NCBI GenBank assembly: GCA_028871595.1
Contig: JAGWMT010000004.1
Span: forward strand, 1 to 36,050
Direction of reading: 5' to 3'
From: Elusimicrobiota bacterium
GTDB lineage: Bacteria; Elusimicrobiota; Elusimicrobia; UBA1565; UBA9628
Length of the DNA stretch: 36,050 nt
In this document: in pieces, positions 14,701 through 19,869 of the stretch
Layout of the letters: every line of letters starts with the position of its first letter
Position numbering within the stretch: position 1 is the first letter of the stretch
Translations under genes and position numbers: made by a program
Notes under the pieces: generated by a model
The model's database searches: none
What the model was told of the DNA's origin: nothing
What the model saw: only the letters and a program-made list of their open reading frames with translations

Positions 14701-16895
14701 CGCGGCTCGAACTTGGAGTTCCCCCGCGACCCGCTTCCCGCCAAGGTTCCCATCAGTCCGAGGATCCCCATGCCCGCCAGCGCGGGCGCGTGGTGCGCGA
14801 GCTCGGGAAACATCAGCGAGCCGCCGCCGACGAGCACCAGGAAGCCCAGCAGGCCCAAGGTCGTGGAGCCGCCCTGTCCGCGGGACTTGGGCTTGTCGGC
14901 GTCCTTCATCTGGTCGCGGAGCTTGCCTTCGTATTTCGGGTTGTCCCAGCGTTTGAAGATATCGTGATCGCCGAACCACTTCTTCACGCGGTCGTAGTAC
15001 GGGCCGTTGCGGGGGTCGCGCAGGACCTCCAGGATCTTCTCCTTGGTGTCGGCGCCCTCGGTGAAGACCTTGTCCTTCAGGAAGTCGGCGGCCCGGTCCG
15101 GATAAGCGGCCATGATCGCCGCCATCTTCTCGTCGTCGGACATGGCGCGGAAGTCTTCCTTCGCCATCATCTCGTCGATGAGGGTTTCCAAGGCGTTCTT
15201 CATCGCGTGCTCGGTCTCGAACAGGCTGACCTCGCTGGCCATGCCGTGGTCCTCGGCGATCTGCGCGATCACCGAGCTCCACTGGCTGAAGATGTCCATC
15301 ACGTCCTTGACCGCCGCCTCGGAACGGACCTTCTCGCGGATGCACCAGTAGTCGTAGGTGCACGGCAGCGCCAGGAACAGGAGCGGAACCGCCACGGCGA
15401 AGTGCACATAGGCCACCGCGTAGAACGCGGCCAGCGCCGCGAACGTGACCCCGTTGGCGACCAGGTTCAGTCCCTTCTGGCTCTTCACGCCCAGCTTGTC
15501 GGCGATGAAGGTGAGCAGGTTCGTCGGCCCCTCGTACAGGCGGCGGAACAGGCCCTGATAGCCTTTCTCCACGTTCGGGTTGTACACCCATTTCGCGTAG
15601 AGGCCCTCGGGGAGGGCGCTGGCCAGCATCTTTCCGCCGTCCAGCTGCGGCAGGGGCAGAAGGTTGAACACTCCGAGCGCCGCGTTCATGTGCGCCAGGC
15701 CGATGGCCACGCCGGCCAGGAGCCCGCCGGCCGGGAGCAGAGCGGCGGCGCCGAACGCCAGTCCCGCCAGCGCGAAGTTCGTCAACGGACCCGCCGCCGC
15801 CACCCAGAACGCGTTGCGGGCCGACCGCGGGCCGCCCAGCGGGCCGCGCAGGTTGTTGAAATCCGCGTCCACCGCCTTGCCCGAGCCCAGCAGGATCGGG
15901 AAGGGGAGCACGGCGCTGGAAATCGCCAGCGACAGCGCGGGGAGAATCACGGTCTTCACCGCGTCCACGTGGTGGAACGGGTTCAGGCTATGGGAGCCGG
16001 CGTGCTCGGCGGTGTGATCGCCCAGCGCCCGGAGCACGGCCAGGTGCGAGACTTCGTGCGCCAGCACGGACACGACCAGGCCCGCGCCCAAGGTCAGCAC
16101 GCCCACGGCGCCGAAATGGACCGCGGCGACGCCGGCCGCTATGACCGACAGCGGAGCGACCACCTTGGCCCAAAGCGGAGTGCCGCGCTCGTGACGCAGC
16201 TCGCCGACGCGGCGCGCGGCCTCGGGGGTGGGGATCGTCGCGTCGTTGATGATGCGGGCGGACTCCTCCCCCCGCGACAGGCGCGGAGCCGCGGCGGACT
16301 CGGAACCCGCGACGGACGATTCCGGCGCGGCGGCGTGATCGTGCTCTCCGTCGAAGTCCCGGCGCGAGAGAGACTCGTCGGCCTTCGTCCAGCGCGTGAG
16401 CTGGCGGCCGACCCAGGCCCGCAGGCCGGTCTTCACCCAGCGGGGTCCGGCCTCGACGGGCGCCGCCGGCTTCTCGGACCCGCCGTCGGATTCCACCCAG
16501 CGCGGCCCGCCCTCGCTCTGCGGGACGGACGGAGCGGCGGCCGGCTCCGCCGGGGCCGGAGCGGAGGGTTTGACGCCTTCGGCGGGAGCGGCGGCCCGGG
16601 CGGGAAACAACGCCGGCGCGGCGGCCGCGGCGGCGGGGGCCGACGCGACGGGAGCCGAGGGCACGAGCGCGGCCGCGATCGGAGACAACGAAGAGATCGG
16701 CGACATCGTGGGCAGAACGGACGCGGGGAGAGCGATGACGCGGGCCGGGGCGGAGGCTTCTCCGGCGCGCGCGGCTCCGAGGGCCTGAGCGAAAGCCAGG
16801 GTCGCGGGCCAGCCCGCGGATCCCGTGAACAGGGAAATGCTGACGGCCGCGGCGATCACGGATTTCACGTTGCGAGTGAATCGAATCGAAGTCAT
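8775..16895 (-). CDS. giant M50 site-2-protease / ClpB-type AAA+ fusion protein
   Basis: A single 2706-residue frame. Order: signal-peptide-like N-terminus (to about 40); Ala/Pro-rich linker (about 40-200); multi-spanning membrane domain (about 230-530) with AHEVSH (H280, E281, H284) and NLLPLPQLDGGK (D419), the zinc site of M50 intramembrane proteases; a helical stretch and a hydrophobic hairpin (about 675-722); five propeptide-like beta-alpha repeats (about 737-1230); AAA+ D1 with GGAGTGKT (K1344) and VLMDEIQK (E1425); AAA+ D2 with GPTGVGKT (K1700), pore loop GYVGYGEGG, FDEVEKAHP (E1767), arginine finger RPEFLNRLDE and sensor-2 GARPM; and a long C-terminus with HEAT-like helices (about 2270-2600). 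Known ClpB proteins unfold or disaggregate proteins, and M50 proteases cut within membranes. The inferred role is ATP-driven feeding of membrane or misfolded proteins to the protease. The ATG at 16895 is chosen over the TTG at 16928 because GGGAG lies 7 bases upstream. Confidence 0.88.
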   Translation of the reverse strand: MTSIRFTRNVKSVIAAAVSISLFTGSAGWPATLAFAQALGAARAGEASAPARVIALPASVLPTMSPISSLSPIAAALVPSAPVASAPAAAAAAPALFPARAAAPAEGVKPSAPAPAEPAAAPSVPQSEGGPRWVESDGGSEKPAAPVEAGPRWVKTGLRAWVGRQLTRWTKADESLSRRDFDGEHDHAAAPESSVAGSESAAAPRLSRGEESARIINDATIPTPEAARRVGELRHERGTPLWAKVVAPLSVIAAGVAAVHFGAVGVLTLGAGLVVSVLAHEVSHLAVLRALGDHTAEHAGSHSLNPFHHVDAVKTVILPALSLAISSAVLPFPILLGSGKAVDADFNNLRGPLGGPRSARNAFWVAAAGPLTNFALAGLAFGAAALLPAGGLLAGVAIGLAHMNAALGVFNLLPLPQLDGGKMLASALPEGLYAKWVYNPNVEKGYQGLFRRLYEGPTNLLTFIADKLGVKSQKGLNLVANGVTFAALAAFYAVAYVHFAVAVPLLFLALPCTYDYWCIREKVRSEAAVKDVMDIFSQWSSVIAQIAEDHGMASEVSLFETEHAMKNALETLIDEMMAKEDFRAMSDDEKMAAIMAAYPDRAADFLKDKVFTEGADTKEKILEVLRDPRNGPYYDRVKKWFGDHDIFKRWDNPKYEGKLRDQMKDADKPKSRGQGGSTTLGLLGFLVLVGGGSLMFPELAHHAPALAGMGILGLMGTLAGSGSRGNSKFEPRPGDEGNDVRVRFTEGTPVETARGLMAPFAGAVQEGAGNLIVFRVPSETSEAAAAVARAAAASEHVETVSVTNSVLNLLNGDAVPQPWHAKLRASRGHMHTHVTVVFTPGVHLPIAKEIMRPYETKTGFGGPSRVVFRVTAANQLEAAEIARDLAKNDHVESVAVTAAVYHRLTGHVAPDAAPVRPDAEEPSASEPAAHEASVEAEARALDSGDGRAKIGVREGSAEGVAGADLGDRDFLVRLADGLSDEVRERVRGGISALNPVTRASFRDDGVLALGLRFDLDDAVAVAKEIVKLKAVKSVTTSLAVRDRMMSVALPAKIASHGKEHWSATGILVGFNADVPQAEIARIFKEHGEARLFRHGDLYVLNASDGKKAAEIAKALAAESSVASVEIHPNAAALLENRLTVPYPAAQSYDPAQAVLIQFKPGTTEDDMKAYAESRRMRLVFPKFRGMENLALLEILFNGDPAVTRQMLVDETLDDGSKVSEVKPFKEQPGEAALAPSAEAAARAQARKDALAAAEEAAKHSPRRDVQAEWLNFLQTRKLNDGTTLNDKQVQALAEFLKPVAKGPGETRPPVVARTEEVKRMLPIVTSPRGMRNSVILVGGAGTGKTAVAEGLAEMIEDAEHASANDKEQFLQFQRLKGRWLVELDINKVLSAEDPIKVLNAVLDILPRFNDPNPGRGNEVIVLMDEIQKFFLDNQGQKIANILKGPLRDGKISVIATTTDSEYKKFIESDDAFRRRLEKIDVAEPTVAQTTRILRAMKAWLQKIHDAVVPDAALVAAAKLTDQFDKTNFNPDKSIKAVQDGAELSRPENLRAAVTLDIRETWNDLTVAVNEARQALLDKGIASTLALPVESYNRIADLIKKAERLYAEREAVADGQGRLTVDVVKRVIAQKTGIASGQLNMDEEDAARYNDMEKTIGQRVINQDPALTAIANAIRRNKAGLSNPNRPMGKFLLTGPTGVGKTYLAKELARFLFNDPDAMIRMDMSEYMEEHTAQRLTGSPPGYVGYGEGGQLTEAVRKKPYSVILFDEVEKAHPKVFDVLLQILDDGRLTDGQGRTIDFKNTVILMTSNAGMGAVDGEKYAKLLDAIAAHNLSVEQKAKQRAEVEQAWDAEIDASVAEHLNAAFRPEFLNRLDEDPRSKNKWIRVNRLRPQDTAKIAKIQVGEFEHLLADRHDTELIVDPSVIEFLAKEGFSHLYGARPMTAAIEKHIVDPMAKWILDEAAKGHKNVRGGRITVSYDGQKIVFKAEVKPVKDVPRASLQDASAAMAAEVFTLIERLVGEGEGEEPSEGLFDRLLRSSRPATAAGAATAEAAPAARAFFAPEAALALPEGARVVAALHNRAKGADAAARAEIKAVTEEVAAAGWPEAVSGALTVPAGQPGEGWLKQFVAFAKDRAEKAGVEKPIEIVSAVDGERARVLIHSDAALTDADKAYLAAHFTGAAPASYEAAQQIVDNLNLNGGMTRNHNLLDLYRRLKDIPGARMGYATGASARGGRGTDYWLDIRKESPKLAEAPALAKTPAPADVQATPHQEREMAKLRGLMMRFIDQSRLAESDRDGTAIRVAAVESYVRLATPADLETARAWIAENKWAEPGRAKLALTSKNALVMAATLLLKRFGGAQDIPLIEAMSGNVDDYNHYQVPMHNAFVDALAALYAQAGLAEVRAAAVRVAQRRDGFNDKDVKRAVARALGSLGYPADLDTVKEDGDGVTALYRRMGLADKLRAEFYDDAVWQKIDNQRKMAVLNMIGEQADPTDRTFELLAATLSGSRTNDRVVRYHAAQAWANLVAATGRTQGLGDAISAYYKKNGIGSYGDPWAVLYAYVLAAEKAGGADVLPALEQIMRVDPAPYDAINSNHEQMYFSTPEAWANALIRSGKFAEYARPSLGEDGAPKPSVLERMLLEKNHPMMVAGALRAIALARDPSFKRGVGSELAIPAVPAGAASADQTPRPHGLREDYLLRRWGRGLPPM
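13200..14690 (-). repeat. five divergent propeptide-like repeats inside the giant protein
   Basis: The units begin VRVRFTEGTP, VTVVFTPGVH, FLVRLADGLS, GILVGFNADV and AVLIQFKPGT, at about residues 737, 832, 968, 1062 and 1151. Each is a strand, a helix, a strand pair, then a helix such as AAEIARDLAKNDHV leading to a strand such as VESVAV. The pattern resembles the ferredoxin-like fold of subtilisin propeptides (inhibitor I9 type). Similarity is at pattern level only; the repeats have diverged strongly. Confidence 0.6.
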
Positions 16896-16954
16896 CTCTT
16901 GTCTCCCGTAGATCCCACCACGACGCAAGGCCTTTCCTCTAGAAGTCCGGCGGC

Positions 16955-16982
16955 ATTATAGACATCCGTTGATTTGGATCAA
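16955..16982 (-). promoter_or_regulatory. promoter of the M50-Clp fusion gene
   Basis: On the minus strand TTGATC (16977-16982), a 16-base spacer and a perfect TATAAT (16955-16960). The predicted transcription start near 16948 gives a leader of about 53 bases with GGGAG before the ATG. This differs from the leaderless layout of many neighbours. Confidence 0.75.
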
Positions 16983-16983
16983 C
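16968..16983. promoter_or_regulatory. inverted repeat operator overlapping the -35 box
   Basis: GTTGAT-TTGG-ATCAAC is a perfect 6-base inverted repeat with a 4-base centre that covers the whole -35 element of the fusion gene promoter. It is well placed for repression. It is not the classical HspR HAIR sequence (CTTGAGT-N7-ACTCAAG), although both arms share a TTGA core, so which protein binds it is an inference. Confidence 0.6.
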
Positions 16984-17057
16984 AGGAACGAAGGTCCCAA
17001 CGGGGGTGAGGAAGAGGACCTACGCGCGCGGGGGTCTTTCGGGGGCGCGGGAGCGCG

Positions 17058-17330
17058 TCAGCGCGCGGCGGTGGGGCGCAATCGCAGGATCACGCGGATG
17101 CCGGCAAGGTTTACTTTTTGCTCCATCCAGCTGCGGATCTCGCGGAGCAGCTCCATCTCCAGGTCGGAATAGAGCCGTTGCCGCCCCTGGGTCCGGTTGG
17201 GGCGCAGCAGGCCGTGCTTCTCGATCCAACGCAAAGTCCAGATCGGGATGCCGGTCAGGCGCGCGGCCGCCCCGATCGTGTAGATCGGGGTCGAGCGCGT
17301 GCGGCGGACGGGGCGGTCAAGCCGGCCCAC
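17058..17330 (-). CDS. HspR-like MerR-family transcriptional regulator
   Basis: A 90-residue protein with the MerR winged helix: YTIGAAARLTGIP, TLRWIEKHGLLRP and GRQRLYSDLEMELLREI, then VNLAGIRVILRLR. The last segment matches the VNLAG motif that marks HspR, the MerR relative that represses dnaK and clpB operons in actinobacteria and other groups. It lacks the longer C-terminal dimerisation or effector region of most MerR proteins and is shorter than typical HspR. The GTG at 17330 is the only plausible start; a better start between it and YTIG is not visible. It overlaps the stop of an upstream small ORF by 14 bases. It lies directly upstream of a gene containing a ClpB-type module, which fits a heat-shock or protein-damage circuit. 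Confidence 0.78.
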   Translation of the reverse strand: MGRLDRPVRRTRSTPIYTIGAAARLTGIPIWTLRWIEKHGLLRPNRTQGRQRLYSDLEMELLREIRSWMEQKVNLAGIRVILRLRPTAAR

Positions 17331-17478
17331 GCAGCGGACGTCTCCCGGACTTGCGCGAGATCTTGACCGGAAGCGACGGCGATTCGGGACGGACGGCCTC
17401 CGAGCGGATCTTCGCGTACGGCGTCCACGTCGCGGTGCGCTTCACGAACATCCACGGCATCAGGTCCTTCGCGATCAT
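17317..17478 (-). CDS. 53-residue small ORF at the head of the regulator operon
   Basis: This short ORF begins MIAKDLMPWMFVKRTATW and is basic in its second half. It has the best translation signal in the area: AGGAGG (17487-17492) 8 bases before the ATG, and a near-consensus promoter just upstream. Its TGA lies 14 bases inside the HspR-like gene, so translation of the two is probably coupled. I do not recognise the protein; it has no signal peptide. It could be a leader peptide, a small partner of the regulator, or the remnant of a longer gene. The signals are stronger evidence than the peptide sequence itself. Confidence 0.5.
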   Translation of the reverse strand: MIAKDLMPWMFVKRTATWTPYAKIRSEAVRPESPSLPVKISRKSGRRPLRGPA

Positions 17479-17486
17479 CGGCGCGG

Positions 17487-17492
17487 CCTCCT
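17487..17492 (-). promoter_or_regulatory. ribosome binding site AGGAGG
   Basis: A full AGGAGG is spaced 8 bases from the ATG at 17478. It is the main evidence that the 53-codon ORF is translated. Confidence 0.65.
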
Positions 17493-17520
17493 GTGCCCGT
17501 CTGGCGCGGCAAGCCTTCTA

Positions 17521-17549
17521 TATATAACAGGTAATCTAATATTTGTCAA
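17521..17549 (-). promoter_or_regulatory. strong promoter of the small ORF / HspR-like operon
   Basis: On the minus strand a perfect TTGACA (17544-17549), a 17-base spacer and TATATA (17521-17526, five of six or better). The segment from about 17518 to 17580 is markedly AT-rich against a GC-rich background and carries two copies of AATATTAG flanking the -35 region, which may be binding sites. The predicted start is near 17514. Confidence 0.75.
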
Positions 17550-17572
17550 GACTAAACCTAATATTTTAGATC

Positions 17573-17611
17573 AGAAAAAGAAACGGCCCCCGCGCGTGAG
17601 CGCGGGGGCCG
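17573..17611 (-). terminator. rho-independent terminator of the Lys-rich protein gene
   Basis: A perfect 12-base stem (17584-17595 with 17600-17611, loop of 4) built from CGGCCCCCGCGC and its complement is followed on the minus strand by TTTCTTTTTCT. It sits 22 bases after the stop at 17634 and insulates the regulator promoter downstream. Confidence 0.85.
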
Positions 17612-17633
17612 AATCAGCGTCCGCTGCGAAGAT

Positions 17634-17903
17634 TTACTTCGCGGCCGGAGCGGCGGCCGGAGCTTCCTCGGCCTTCTTCTCGTCGGCCTTCTTCTCGGCC
17701 TTCTTGGCCTTGCGAACGATGTGCGCGGCCTTCTTGGCCTTGTGCTCGACCTTGTGCGCCTTGTGGGCCTTGTGCGCGGCCTTCTTCTCGGCCTTCTTCT
17801 CGGCGACGGGAGCGGCGGCGGTCGGAGCGGCGGGCGCCGGTTCCTGCGCGAACGCGACGGCGGCGAAAGAGGACAGCGCGACGGCGATCAGAAGCTTCTT
17901 CAT
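17634..17903 (-). CDS. small exported Lys/Ala/His-rich protein
   Basis: An 89-residue protein with a clean signal peptide (MKKLLIAVALSSFAAVAFAQ). The mature part is almost only Ala, Lys, Glu, His and Pro, with repeats such as KKAAHKAHKAHK and KKAEKKADEKK, and an acidic/Ala tail. The composition recalls acid-shock (Asr-like) proteins and histone-H1-like tails, but no homology can be claimed. It is probably periplasmic and may bind polyanions or buffer protons. GGAGA (17913-17917) lies 9 bases before the ATG. It has its own terminator and promoter, so it is a single-gene unit, likely well expressed. Confidence 0.8.
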   Translation of the reverse strand: MKKLLIAVALSSFAAVAFAQEPAPAAPTAAAPVAEKKAEKKAAHKAHKAHKVEHKAKKAAHIVRKAKKAEKKADEKKAEEAPAAAPAAK

Positions 17904-17943
17904 ATTCCTAGGTCTCCTTTATTTTATACATCATGATGTTTTA

Positions 17944-17960
17944 AGAGGGTGCGACCCTCT
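17944..17960 (-). promoter_or_regulatory. stem-loop at the predicted 5' end of the Lys-rich mRNA
   Basis: AGAGGGT-CGC-ACCCTCT forms a perfect 7-base stem with a 3-base loop. It begins at the transcription start predicted from the promoter at 17967-17997, so it could be a 5' stabilising hairpin. Alternatively it could help end transcripts of the pseudouridine synthase gene, but it has no T-run on either side. Confidence 0.45.
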
Positions 17961-17966
17961 CGGCTG

Positions 17967-17997
17967 ATTCTACACTATTCATACGCATGTCCGTCAA
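17967..17997 (-). promoter_or_regulatory. probable promoter of the Lys-rich protein gene
   Basis: TTGACG (17992-17997) and TAGAAT (17967-17972) on the minus strand match consensus at five of six positions each, but the spacer is 19 bases, longer than ideal. Transcription would start near 17960. Confidence 0.45.
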
Positions 17998-18013
17998 AAA
18001 AGTTCGAACACGC

Positions 18014-18652
18014 TCAAAGGCCGGCCAGGACCCCCGCGAAATCACGGGGCGGTTCCGCCCGGAACGCGTACGGACGGCCGCCGGCCTCGAAAGAGAGCTC
18101 CAGGGCGTGAAGCATCAGGCGCGGCGCTCCCCCCACCGGCCGCGGAGGAGGGCCGTAGCGCGGGTCGCCCAGGATCGGATGGCCCAGGGCGCACAGGTGC
18201 GCTCGGATCTGGTGCCTGCGCCCCGTTTCGGGTTCGACCCGCAGCAAGGTCGCCTTCTTCCAGGTCCGCTCCACGCGCCACCGTGTGGAGCTTTTCTTGC
18301 CGTCGGGAGAGGGCGCGACGCGGCCCGAGCCGAACTCCTTCAACGGAAGAGATATCACTCCTTCGCCCGTCAACGCGCCGGAAACGGCCGCCGCGTAGAC
18401 CTTCCGCACGGAACGTCCTTCGAACAGGGCGCAGAGGACGCGGTGCGTCTCCGCGTCCTTCGCGAAGACGACCACGCCGCTGGACTCCAGATCGAGACGG
18501 TGGACGACCAGCAGCTTGCGGCCCAGCCGGCGTTCCAGCTCCGCGTTCATGGCCTCGCCCACGTCTCCGCGCCCCGGGATGGTCGGACGCCCGGCCGGCT
18601 TGGCCGCCGCCAGCAGGCGCTCGTCCTCGAACAGGATCTCGGAATCGATCAT
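18014..18652 (-). CDS. RluA-family RNA pseudouridine synthase
   Basis: A 212-residue enzyme that isomerises uridine to pseudouridine in rRNA or tRNA. The catalytic motif is HRLDLESSG with D54, and the second family motif GRRHQIRAHL follows about 90 residues later, with LGDPRYG after it. The N-terminal S4 RNA-binding domain seen in RluC and RluD is absent, which makes it like RluA or TruC in size. The target uridine cannot be predicted. The ATG at 18652 has no clear Shine-Dalgarno sequence. The gene is divergent from the small response regulator. Confidence 0.9.
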   Translation of the reverse strand: MIDSEILFEDERLLAAAKPAGRPTIPGRGDVGEAMNAELERRLGRKLLVVHRLDLESSGVVVFAKDAETHRVLCALFEGRSVRKVYAAAVSGALTGEGVISLPLKEFGSGRVAPSPDGKKSSTRWRVERTWKKATLLRVEPETGRRHQIRAHLCALGHPILGDPRYGPPPRPVGGAPRLMLHALELSFEAGGRPYAFRAEPPRDFAGVLAGL

Positions 18653-18667
18653 GGCGCCGCGGGGGTG

Positions 18668-18696
18668 TTGCTCATAGGGGCGGGACAGTCTATACT
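18668..18696 (+). promoter_or_regulatory. promoter of the second single-domain response regulator, leaderless layout
   Basis: TTGCTC (18668-18673), a 17-base spacer and TATACT (18691-18696, five of six) end exactly 6 bases before the GTG at 18703. Predicted transcription starts at the initiation codon. Confidence 0.65.
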
Positions 18697-18702
18697 ATCG
18701 GC

Positions 18703-19056
18703 GTGCGCGGCGCCAGCATCCTCGCGGTGGACGACGAACGGACCTCCATCGAGGTTCTCTCCCGTTTTTTCGCGCTGAAAGGCCACCGCGTCACGGGCGC
18801 GGGCAGCGCGGAAGAAGCGGCCGAACTGCTCGGCCGGGAATCGTTCGACTTCATCCTGATGGACATCGTCCTGCCCGGGCGCTCCGGGCTCCAGGCCCTG
18901 GCCGACTTCCGCAAATTGACCCCGGCTCCCATCTACATCATGAGCGGCGACAACGACGAGGAGGCCCGGCGGGACGCCCTGCTTCTGGGCGCGTCCGGCT
19001 TTTTCGGCAAGCCCCTGGACCTCGGCGAGATCGCCGCCGCGCTCGACGCCTTATAG
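18703..19056 (+). CDS. single-domain response regulator
   Basis: A receiver-only protein of 117 residues. It has the acidic pair in ILAVDDER, the phosphorylation site in FILMDIVLPG, the switch serine in YIMSGD and the lysine in FGKPLDL. No output domain follows, so it works by protein contact or phosphotransfer. The GTG at 18703 is chosen because the fold begins directly after it and a well-spaced promoter ends 6 bases upstream. The in-frame upstream extension overlaps the pseudouridine synthase gene and is rejected. The stop overlaps the stop of the convergent gene by 6 bases. Confidence 0.87.
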   Translation: MRGASILAVDDERTSIEVLSRFFALKGHRVTGAGSAEEAAELLGRESFDFILMDIVLPGRSGLQALADFRKLTPAPIYIMSGDNDEEARRDALLLGASGFFGKPLDLGEIAAALDAL

Positions 19057-19869
19057 CGCCGCGCGCAGCGCGGCCAGCGTGAGCAGCCAGCGCTCCTCGC
19101 GGGCCAGGTCGTCGAAGGACTCGTAGAGGGATTCCCCCGCCGGGCGCTTGGCCAGCAGGGCGCGCGTGCCCTTGCCGCGAAGGGCCGCCGGCGCGCGGGA
19201 CGCGAGTTCCTGGATGAGAGCCAAGAAGTTCGCTTCCGCGCCGTAGCCCATTTTCGGACCCAGCAGGGAAAAGTCGAACGCCCGCGCGTCCACCCGCAAT
19301 CGGCGCGCCGGCTCCAGAAAGAGCAGATCCAGCGCCAGGGCCCGGTCCCGCGTTTCCACCACGCGCTGGGTCTGGGTCGCCGACTTCATCAAAGGGATGC
19401 CGGTGGCCATCGTCAGACCCAGGCGCACGGCCTGCTCGCCCATCTCCACCTGCGTGGTCTCGGTGATGGTCTTGCTGCTGCGCTCCTCGATGGCCGCGGC
19501 GCAGACGGCGGCCAAACGCGACCAGGACAGACGCTCCGGCGCCGCGTTCGCCCGCCCGGCCACCAGGTCGAAGCCGTCGGCGGAAAGCTCCGCCTTCGAC
19601 ACGAAAACGGGCGCCGGCGGGGTCTCCATCAAACTGGCGGGCACGGCCACCGCCGCCTGGCCCGCCGCGGTCAATTCGGCCGCCAACGAAACCGCCTCGG
19701 GGGCCGGCAGGGCCTCAGCCACGACACCCCACGCGCGGCGGACGGGGGCGACAAAATCCAACGCCGGCGCCTTGGCGCGCTTGGCCAGCACCCCCGCGAC
19801 CGCCGACGGCGAGAACTGCGCCGAGCCGCGGACCAGCACCGCGTGCGGCGGCCGCTCGTCCTCGCTCAT
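19051..19869 (-). CDS. protein of unknown function, coupled to an OmpR-type regulator
   Basis: I do not recognise this 272-residue protein. It has no signal peptide or membrane segment and is Ala-rich. The N-terminal third alternates strands and helices (AVLVRGSAQFSPSAVAGVL; WGVVAEALPAPEAVSLAAEL). The middle has a Thr-rich stretch (SSKTITETTQVEMGEQAVR), and the C-terminus is helical. Its ATG overlaps the stop of the response regulator (ATGA), so the two are translated together, and it may take part in the same signalling pathway. The N-terminal pattern could be a small domain that binds other proteins, but this is a guess. Confidence 0.72.
   Translation of the reverse strand: MSEDERPPHAVLVRGSAQFSPSAVAGVLAKRAKAPALDFVAPVRRAWGVVAEALPAPEAVSLAAELTAAGQAAVAVPASLMETPPAPVFVSKAELSADGFDLVAGRANAAPERLSWSRLAAVCAAAIEERSSKTITETTQVEMGEQAVRLGLTMATGIPLMKSATQTQRVVETRDRALALDLLFLEPARRLRVDARAFDFSLLGPKMGYGAEANFLALIQELASRAPAALRGKGTRALLAKRPAGESLYESFDDLAREERWLLTLAALRAAL

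Noticed and set aside
16896..16928. TTG at 16928 as the start of the giant protein
   Set aside because: The ATG at 16895 has GGGAG at 7 bases and begins a normal signal-peptide N-terminus; the extra 11 residues add nothing.
8832..16961. An open frame of about 2700 codons on the plus strand, antisense to the whole M50-Clp gene
   Set aside because: It is the complementary-frame shadow of a GC-rich gene with strong third-position G/C. Its translation is low-complexity Arg/Gly/Asp/Val/His text with no domain motif, while the minus frame has several complete catalytic motifs.
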